11,085 nt of DNA from Planctomycetaceae bacterium (GTDB lineage Bacteria > Planctomycetota > Planctomycetia > Planctomycetales > Planctomycetaceae): NCBI GenBank assembly GCA_947479075.1, contig CANJZR010000073.1, forward strand, positions 1 to 11,085, given 5' to 3'. Position numbers and translations under genes: made by a program. Positions within the stretch are counted from its first letter, which is position 1; the number at the start of each line of letters is the position of its first letter. This document shows, one piece after another, positions 6,361 to 11,085 of the stretch. The notes beneath the pieces are model-generated. The model ran no database searches, was not told where the DNA came from, and was given only the letters and a program-made list of their open reading frames with translations.

Positions 6361-6366
6361 TATGAT
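6361..6366 (+). promoter_or_regulatory. Possible -10 box of the sigma/anti-sigma operon
   Basis: TATGAT matches the TATAAT consensus at 5 of 6 positions and lies 115 nt before the ATG at 6481. No good -35 box is found 16-19 bp upstream, where the TGTCGC repeats are, which would fit an activator-dependent promoter. Confidence 0.25.
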
Positions 6367-6480
6367 GAGACCAACTCCGGCGTTGCCAAGGAAGGTCACT
6401 GTGGCACTCCATTTGCTTCTTCAGAACCTCAGTCCTTCTTGTAGTGATTGGAAGACTTTCATGACATCGAGATGCTGATC

Positions 6481-7068
6481 ATGATTACGGCCTCGTCATC
6501 CGGGTTCGATATCGAGCGGCCATCACTGGCACTCCATGATGACGATCTGGTTCGCCTGTTGGCAGAAGTGAGTTACGGAAGTCGCGAGGCTCAGCGACAA
6601 CTGTATGAGTATTTCCACCGCCGTGTGTATCGGCTGCTGATTCGGATGGTGGGACGGGACGACGCGGAAGACCTGCTGCAGCAAGTGTTTCTTCAAGTCT
6701 TTCGGAAGCTGAACCAATTCCAGGGTCAATCACGGTTTGAGACTTGGCTCTACCGCTTGTCAGTCAATGAATCGTTGCAGCATCTGAGAAAGCAACGGAG
6801 CCGACGTTCGGTCTCTCTCGAAAGTGACATCATGGACCGGAAGCTGGACCAAGTACGCGACTTTGACCAAAAGGAACTGATGGAGTACGCTCTGACGCGA
6901 CTCGAACCCGAGTTGCGGTCTCTGTTCCTGCTTCGAGAAGTGGAGAAACAGTCTTATGCCGAGATCGCAGTCGTGTTACAGATTCCAGAAGGGACCGTGG
7001 CCTCGCGACTGGGCCGTGCTCGACAACTCTTGAAACAGTACTTGGTAGAACTCGGCTGGGAGCAGTAG
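6481..7068 (+). CDS. ECF-type RNA polymerase sigma factor, paired with anti-sigma
   Basis: From ATG 6481 the protein is 195 aa, usual for ECF sigma factors. In-frame alternatives are ATG 6472 and TTG 6448; none has a strong ribosome site, so the start is uncertain by up to 11 residues. Region 2 spans about residues 35-105: EAQRQLYEYFHRRVYRLLIR, DDAEDLLQQVFLQVFRKL and QGQSRFETWLYRLSVNESLQ. Region 4 spans about 130-188: LEPELRSLFLLREVEKQSYA then EIAVVLQIPEGTVASRLGRA, a helix-turn-helix that reads the -35 element. It would direct RNA polymerase to stress-response promoters when released from the anti-sigma factor. That gene starts 2 bp after its stop codon. Metal-resistance neighbours suggest a metal response; the regulon is not visible. 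Confidence 0.92.
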   Translation: MITASSSGFDIERPSLALHDDDLVRLLAEVSYGSREAQRQLYEYFHRRVYRLLIRMVGRDDAEDLLQQVFLQVFRKLNQFQGQSRFETWLYRLSVNESLQHLRKQRSRRSVSLESDIMDRKLDQVRDFDQKELMEYALTRLEPELRSLFLLREVEKQSYAEIAVVLQIPEGTVASRLGRARQLLKQYLVELGWEQ

Positions 7069-7070
7069 TC

Positions 7071-7892
7071 ATGCGATGTGGCGAAGTCATGGATTTGCTC
7101 TCCGCCTACTACGATGGCGAACTCTCGACGGACAAGGCTGATTCTGTCTCGGTCCATGTGAGTGGCTGCGCTGTTTGTGCGGCAGAGTTGGAGACACTCC
7201 ACAAGCTCTCTGATTTGACGGCAAGACTTGATCAGCCGGCACCCACGAGTCAGGCTTGGCCTCGCATTGCGGCTCAACTCGACACGAGACAACTGCCAAC
7301 CCATCCGATCGTGCCATCATCTCGGCCCAAGTCTCGCAAAGTGCTGCTGACAATTGCCCTGTTATTGCTGGCCAGTGTGTCATTGTTCGTATCCACGCAT
7401 TGGCACGTTCATGACCATCATCATCTCACTGAACACTTCGGAATCTTTCTCGACTCATTTGAGAAAACTCCCCACGAGGCCCAGCGTCATCTGCTGACAA
7501 GCTTTACGGGCGTGCCAGTCGAAATCCCAGATGCCATCCGTGAACTGAAGTATCGCCCAGTCGTCGCGGACGGTCTTCCGATCGAGTATGAACCGCATGC
7601 AGCATACTTACTCAACATGCCCTGCTGCCGATGTTTAGAGGCGTGCTACCACCGGAAGGATGGCGGGATGGTGTGCGTATTCGAGCACGACATCGATCAA
7701 GCCGCATGGTTCGGTGAGCGGCCCTCCTCCTCAAAGGTTTGTTCGGGAAAACTAACGCGCCTCGTCCAGGTTGACGGATGCCTCGCCGCCACCTGGCAAC
7801 ATCAGCGGCGTCACATCACCGTGATCGGAGCCAAGGACGTTGAGGAAATCGATCGGCTCATCTCGCATTTTGAACAGCACCTTGCCTTGTGA
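7071..7892 (+). CDS. Anti-sigma factor with zinc-finger domain and His/Cys-rich periplasmic domain
   Basis: A 273-aa protein whose ATG lies 2 bp after the sigma stop, with GGGAG at the end of the sigma gene as ribosome site, so the pair is cotranscribed and coupled. Residues 1-40 hold a zinc-binding anti-sigma (ZAS/zf-HC2) motif: C3, then H29-x3-C33-x2-C36. A single membrane helix follows at about 91-108 (VLLTIALLLLASVSLFV) after a basic stop. Just outside the membrane is HWHVHDHHH (110-118), and further on MPCCRCLEACYHRKDGGMVC (183-202), C224 and C237. The known role of such proteins is to hold the sigma factor inactive at the membrane until a signal arrives. The His and Cys clusters placed outside the membrane suggest direct metal sensing, probably copper or silver. 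Roughly the last 140 residues match no family I can name. Confidence 0.88.
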   Translation: MRCGEVMDLLSAYYDGELSTDKADSVSVHVSGCAVCAAELETLHKLSDLTARLDQPAPTSQAWPRIAAQLDTRQLPTHPIVPSSRPKSRKVLLTIALLLLASVSLFVSTHWHVHDHHHLTEHFGIFLDSFEKTPHEAQRHLLTSFTGVPVEIPDAIRELKYRPVVADGLPIEYEPHAAYLLNMPCCRCLEACYHRKDGGMVCVFEHDIDQAAWFGERPSSSKVCSGKLTRLVQVDGCLAATWQHQRRHITVIGAKDVEEIDRLISHFEQHLAL

Positions 7893-7994
7893 ACCGCTTT
7901 GGATTGGTTCAGATCGGCACGGCAGCTCTGACGTTCGAACACAATGACTCATGCAAAGTGAGCGGCCAACGGAACGTCACAACGTCAAGAAGCC

Positions 7995-8768
7995 TCAGAT
8001 GCCGAGGATCGTCGAAATTGGCCCGTGTGAACCCACGAAGAGCATCGCTGCCGCCATTCCAACCATGAGCGTGTCTTCGACGAGCGTGACGGTGGACATG
8101 GGCAAGTTGAACACGGTTCCCAAGCAAGCGCAGCGGATCGTTCGTTTGGCCAGCAGACTCTGAATCACGCCGACGCTGCTGATGGACATGACGACCAACG
8201 TGGCGAAATTGGTGGCCAGCGGGACGACTCCCGTGACATAGGCCACACCGAGCGACAACTCGATAAACGGGTAAATGTAGGCGTAGGCTGGCAAGCGTTT
8301 GGCGATGATGTCGTACATGCGGTACGACTCCGCGAATCCTCGCAGGTCCAGCAGTTTGAAGAACGCGAATGTCAGAAAGAACGCGCCCATGAAGTTTTGC
8401 ATGGCTCGCGCCCACACGAACACGCCCGCTCGACATTCCAGCAGCAGAACGAGGCCAACGAGGAACGTCGCCAGCAACAGCAACGGGTAGTACGTCGTTC
8501 GATCTGACACATCGGCAGTTGCCGCGTCAGCAGCCGAGCGGACTGGCGACGCGGTGATTTCACCAAGCACTTGGAATCCGGCTCTCGTGACTGCAGCCTG
8601 GATGGTTTCCATCGAGATGGAATCGCCATGCACGGTGAGCGTCTTCTCGGGATTGGCAATGTCCACGTCCCAGCGTTCAATGGATGGCTCGGCATCGAGG
8701 TACGGCGTAACAGCCGCGATGCAGGCCTTGCAGTCGAGATTGGTCTTGAGTTGAAGTGTCTTTGTCAT
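7995..8768 (-). CDS. HMA-domain / MauE-like (DoxX-related) membrane protein
   Basis: A 257-aa protein from ATG 8768; the frame extends to 8843, but the first 25 codons lie before a normal HMA start. Residues 1-70 form a heavy-metal-associated ferredoxin-like domain with its metal-binding CxxC (NLDCKACIAAVTPYL, C13/C16) and RAGFQVLGEI at the end, as in copper chaperones and MerP. After a linker come about five membrane helices (about 93-112, 126-141, 164-180, 184-200 and 225-246). The segment FFKLLDLRGFAESYRMYDII, with YIYPFIELSLGVAY and RCACLG (C203, C205) after it, matches MauE-type redox-associated membrane proteins. The fusion suggests a membrane protein that receives a metal or electrons through the HMA domain; the exact reaction is unknown. 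It follows an ECF sigma gene by 197 bp on the same strand and is convergent with the anti-sigma gene. Confidence 0.83.
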   Translation of the reverse strand: MTKTLQLKTNLDCKACIAAVTPYLDAEPSIERWDVDIANPEKTLTVHGDSISMETIQAAVTRAGFQVLGEITASPVRSAADAATADVSDRTTYYPLLLLATFLVGLVLLLECRAGVFVWARAMQNFMGAFFLTFAFFKLLDLRGFAESYRMYDIIAKRLPAYAYIYPFIELSLGVAYVTGVVPLATNFATLVVMSISSVGVIQSLLAKRTIRCACLGTVFNLPMSTVTLVEDTLMVGMAAAMLFVGSHGPISTILGI

Positions 8769-8965
8769 GGCTCTGGCTTCTTTTCCGGTTCGCGTGGCCC
8801 GACCAACCAACGGTCGGAATTGCTGACCAGCGTCCCTGTTCATGCCCTGGCAGACGGCTCATCCCGCGCCGCGTTACGGCCTTTTTGTGAAGATCGTCGA
8901 AATCCCGTGAAATGTGGGAAACGAGGGGCAAACAGGGCCGAAGCAATCCGCTTGTCCGCGACCGC

Positions 8966-9556
8966 TCATTCCACTTCATTACAGGCACGCTCCTGCTTGC
9001 CGCAGGTGCAATCCATGCAACCATGCGTGGCACAGGTACGGCACGTTCGTTCGACCTCCTGTCGCAGAGCCGCTCTCGCTCGGTGTAAGCGAACTCGGAC
9101 ATTGCCGGGAGTAATACCCAACGAATCCGCCACCGTACCCACGTCGGCTCCCTGCAAATCGACCTGAGTGATCAAGTCTGCATGTTCCGGCTTGAGGACC
9201 GCCACAAGTTCATGGACACATTCGCAAACCACTTGTTGCGTCGTCGGATCGGCTCGCTCGTCGGAGTCAGATAGCTGTCGAGCAAACGTCTCCAGAAGCC
9301 GATTTCCAGCCGAACGACGGCGATAATAATCGACGACCGCGTTTCGCAGCAGTCGATAGAACCAGGCGACCGTATTCTCGCTGTCGCGAATCTCGTCCCC
9401 CTTTTGCACGGAGCGGACGAAAGCATCTTGCAGAATCTCCTCGGCATCGTCACGGCTCCCGACACGCGACTCGAGGAAGCTGAGGAACCTACGATGATTG
9501 GCCAACAAGATTGAGGGAACCATTTCCGACTTCGATTTGTGAAGGTCATGTGGCAT
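8966..9556 (-). CDS. ECF sigma factor with C-terminal Cys cluster (possible direct metal sensor)
   Basis: From ATG 9556, preceded by GGGAGA with a 6-nt spacer, the protein is 196 aa; ATG 9586 in frame has no such site. Region 2 covers about residues 20-82 (LLANHRRFLSFLESRVGSRD, DDAEEILQDAFVRSV, TVAWFYRLLRNAVVDYYRRR). Region 4 covers about 118-170 (LKPEHADLITQVDLQGADVG, TVADSLGITPGNVRVRLHRA). The end carries TCRTCATHGCMDCTCGKQER plus a final Cys, six Cys in 21 residues (172, 175, 180, 183, 185, 192), and the linker has another pair, CEC (111/113). No anti-sigma gene is adjacent. In CorE-type ECF sigma factors a C-terminal Cys-rich domain senses copper directly, so a similar role is plausible here by analogy. 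It lies 54 bp downstream of the RND pump gene on the same strand and may be in one transcript with it. Confidence 0.9.
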   Translation of the reverse strand: MPHDLHKSKSEMVPSILLANHRRFLSFLESRVGSRDDAEEILQDAFVRSVQKGDEIRDSENTVAWFYRLLRNAVVDYYRRRSAGNRLLETFARQLSDSDERADPTTQQVVCECVHELVAVLKPEHADLITQVDLQGADVGTVADSLGITPGNVRVRLHRARAALRQEVERTCRTCATHGCMDCTCGKQERACNEVE

Positions 9557-9610
9557 CAGGTTTCTCCCATCGACAATTCCCGACATGAACCGGCCGTGAA
9601 TGCAACTCTT

Positions 9611-11085
9611 CTAGGGCGTTGGAGGATTTGATGTCGTGGGCGCGGCTGGAGAGTATGCGGCAACGCTGACCGGCTGCTGGTCGAACGCTGGTGTCGAAAG
9701 CGAACGGTCGAAGACTCTGCGACCGAATTTGAAGAATAGCGCCGGAGTCACTACCTGATCGAGAATCGTCGACGTCAGCATGCCGCCGAAGACGACCAGC
9801 GCGAGTGGATAGAGAATCTCCTTGCCGGTCTGGCCTGCTCCGAAGAGCAGCGGCAAGAGTCCGATGAAGCTGGTCATGGCGGTCATCATCACGGGAGCAA
9901 GACGCTCCAGGCTGCCGCGTACGATCATCTGTTCAGAAAAGGCTTCGCCCTCATGCTGCATCAGGTGGATGTAATGCGAGATCATCATGATGCCGTTGCG
10001 ACTGACGACTCCGATCAACGTGATAAATCCGACCCAATGTGCGACAGACAGGCTGGTGGCACCGACCCAGATCCGTGGCCAGTCCCACCACGGAACCGCC
10101 TGTAATGCAGACCACTCGGGGCGGTTCACGATCAGTAGCGTCAACACCGAACCGAACGCGGCCAGCGGGATATTGACGAGCACTTGCAATGCAGCTCTCC
10201 ACGAGTTGAGAGCTTTGCACAGCAACATGAACACTCCGAGAATGCTGATCGTCCCCAGGATCGCGAGGCGACGATTGGCGTCTTGCTGGGCCTCGAATTG
10301 CCCGCTGTACTCCAGATAATAGCTACCCGGCAAGTCTCGCAGTTTGACTTCAACCGGTGCGAGCGCCTGTTTGATGTCGGCGACGACACTCTCAAGGTCT
10401 CGCCCTTGTGTGTTACAGAAGACGACAATTCGGCGCTGAACGTGTTCCCGGTTGAGAGTGTTCGGTCCGGTCGTGTCCAGCACTTCGACCACCTGCCCCA
10501 GTGCCACTCGGCGACCGGAGGGCGTCTCCAAAATCGTCTCGTTGATGACACTTGGGTCGCTCCGCGATTCGTCATCGAATTTCACCACCAGACCGAAGTA
10601 CCGATCTTCGTCCAGCACTTGCGAGACAACTCGCCCCTTGTAGGCCGTCTCCAGGAGTTCAGCGATGTCTCCCGGAGCGAGTCCATAACGAGCGGCCTCA
10701 TCGCGTTTGACTTTCAGGCGGACCTGCGAAATCTCGACCTGCGGTTCGATCTGCAAATCAACGATGCCGGGGATCGGCTGCATGCGCTCCTGGATGTCGT
10801 AGGCGGCTGTCCGAAGTTCCCGCAAATCCTGTCCAAAGACTTTCACTGCAATTTGTGCACGGATGCCAGACATCATGTGATCCAGACGGTGCGAGATCGG
10901 CTGACCGATATTGACGGCGGCACCGGGGATATTCGAAATCCGGTCGCGCACATCAGCGATGACAGCCTCACGAGGGCGACCCACGGAATCGAAGCCCCAC
11001 AAGTGGACAATCGGAATTAGCCTGAGTGCGGTGTATCCCCAACCCGGCTTGGGGGGATTGTGCTCGGCGAGTCGAACATCGATCT
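9611..11085 (-). CDS. HME-family RND heavy-metal efflux pump (CusA/CzcA-like), C-terminal part
   Basis: The frame is open from the window edge to TAG at 9613-9611, giving the last 490 residues of a protein usually about 1000-1100 aa long. It starts inside the periplasmic part (NPPKPGWGYTALRLIPIVHL, then SNIPGAAVNIGQPISHRLDH and GIRAQIAVKVFGQDL), followed by QVEISQVRLKVKRDEAARYG and porter-domain sequence. Several membrane helices follow, including ILGTISILGVFMLLC, AAFGSVLTLLIV, VGFITLIGVVSRNGIMMISH, VMMTAMTSFIGLLPLLF and LALVVFGGMLTSTILDQVV. These are the typical second-half landmarks of heavy-metal RND pumps, which export Cu, Ag, Zn, Co or Cd using the proton gradient. A stretch of about 30 residues (NRPEWSALQAVPWWDW and following) lies between helices as a loop. 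The N-terminal half, including the proton-relay residues of TM4, is outside the window, so the metal cannot be assigned. Confidence 0.92.
   Translation of the reverse strand, partial: IDVRLAEHNPPKPGWGYTALRLIPIVHLWGFDSVGRPREAVIADVRDRISNIPGAAVNIGQPISHRLDHMMSGIRAQIAVKVFGQDLRELRTAAYDIQERMQPIPGIVDLQIEPQVEISQVRLKVKRDEAARYGLAPGDIAELLETAYKGRVVSQVLDEDRYFGLVVKFDDESRSDPSVINETILETPSGRRVALGQVVEVLDTTGPNTLNREHVQRRIVVFCNTQGRDLESVVADIKQALAPVEVKLRDLPGSYYLEYSGQFEAQQDANRRLAILGTISILGVFMLLCKALNSWRAALQVLVNIPLAAFGSVLTLLIVNRPEWSALQAVPWWDWPRIWVGATSLSVAHWVGFITLIGVVSRNGIMMISHYIHLMQHEGEAFSEQMIVRGSLERLAPVMMTAMTSFIGLLPLLFGAGQTGKEILYPLALVVFGGMLTSTILDQVVTPALFFKFGRRVFDRSLSTPAFDQQPVSVAAYSPAAPTTSNPPTP

Larger units (their letters stand above)
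6018..6480. other. Divergent intergenic region between the exported helical protein and the sigma operon
   Basis: No supported gene in these 463 bp. From left to right it holds two hairpins in the leader of the leftward gene (6034-6052 and 6072-6090), a 17-bp A/T palindrome (6260-6276), phased TGTCGC repeats (6314-6353) and a TATGAT box (6361-6366) before the rightward sigma gene. Promoters for both directions are expected here. Confidence 0.6.

Noticed and set aside
6180..6365. Plus-strand 61-codon frame in the divergent region
   Set aside because: No ribosome site, no domain, and it runs across the palindrome and TGTCGC repeats that look regulatory.
7890..7911. TGAACC/GGTTCA inverted repeat between the convergent genes as a terminator
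   Set aside because: Only a 6-bp stem with a 10-nt loop and no T-tract on either strand.
8798..8816. CCGACC/GGTCGG inverted repeat between the Cys-tailed sigma gene and the HMA-MauE gene
   Set aside because: A 6-bp stem with a 7-nt loop and no T-tract or positional support; could be chance in GC-rich sequence.
1..11085. CRISPR arrays, tRNA or rRNA genes
   Set aside because: No regularly spaced long repeats and no tRNA-like or rRNA-like stretches were seen on either strand by eye.

Overview
This window looks like part of a heavy-metal (most likely copper/silver) resistance and sensing island. I infer a planctomycete-type host from the ECF sigma/anti-sigma pair with a long periplasmic domain, the exported Cys-rich proteins, the HMA-MauE membrane protein and the divergent IS21-type transposase. 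The species cannot be read from the sequence. Most genes lie on the minus strand; one sigma/anti-sigma operon lies on the plus strand.

Right end, minus strand (11085 down to 7995): the C-terminal part of an HME-type RND efflux pump (CusA/CzcA-like, 5' end outside the window); 54 bp later an ECF sigma factor with a Cys cluster at its C-terminus; then an HMA-domain/MauE-like membrane protein. Convergent to these, on the plus strand (6481-7892), is an ECF sigma factor followed 2 bp after its stop by its likely anti-sigma factor, which has a cytoplasmic zinc-binding domain, one membrane helix and a His/Cys-rich periplasmic domain. Their upstream region carries phased TGTCGC repeats and a TATGAT box.

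Centre, minus strand: an exported helical protein of unknown function (6017-5466) and an exported 23-Cys four-helix-type copper-binding protein (4859-4431). Directly after the latter's hairpin comes a complete but dead IS21-family element (2582-4374). It has 50-bp inverted ends and an istA frame broken by four in-frame stops with no frameshift, and it has no istB. The element abuts the 3' remnant of a Gly/Asn/Ser/Tyr-rich protein gene.

Left end, minus strand: a Pro/Ser-rich exported-protein gene, apparently broken by a stop at codon 4; a His-rich protein with a YHS/TRASH-like Cys motif in a different, overlapping frame; a clear terminator; a small exported Cys-rich protein; and the N-terminal part of a TolC-family outer-membrane lipoprotein running off the window start.

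Together these suggest metal sensing by two sigma factors, export by an RND/TolC system, and periplasmic metal binding by Cys/His-rich proteins. An insertion sequence with probable deletion has damaged the middle of the accessory segment. The metal and the regulatory wiring are inference.
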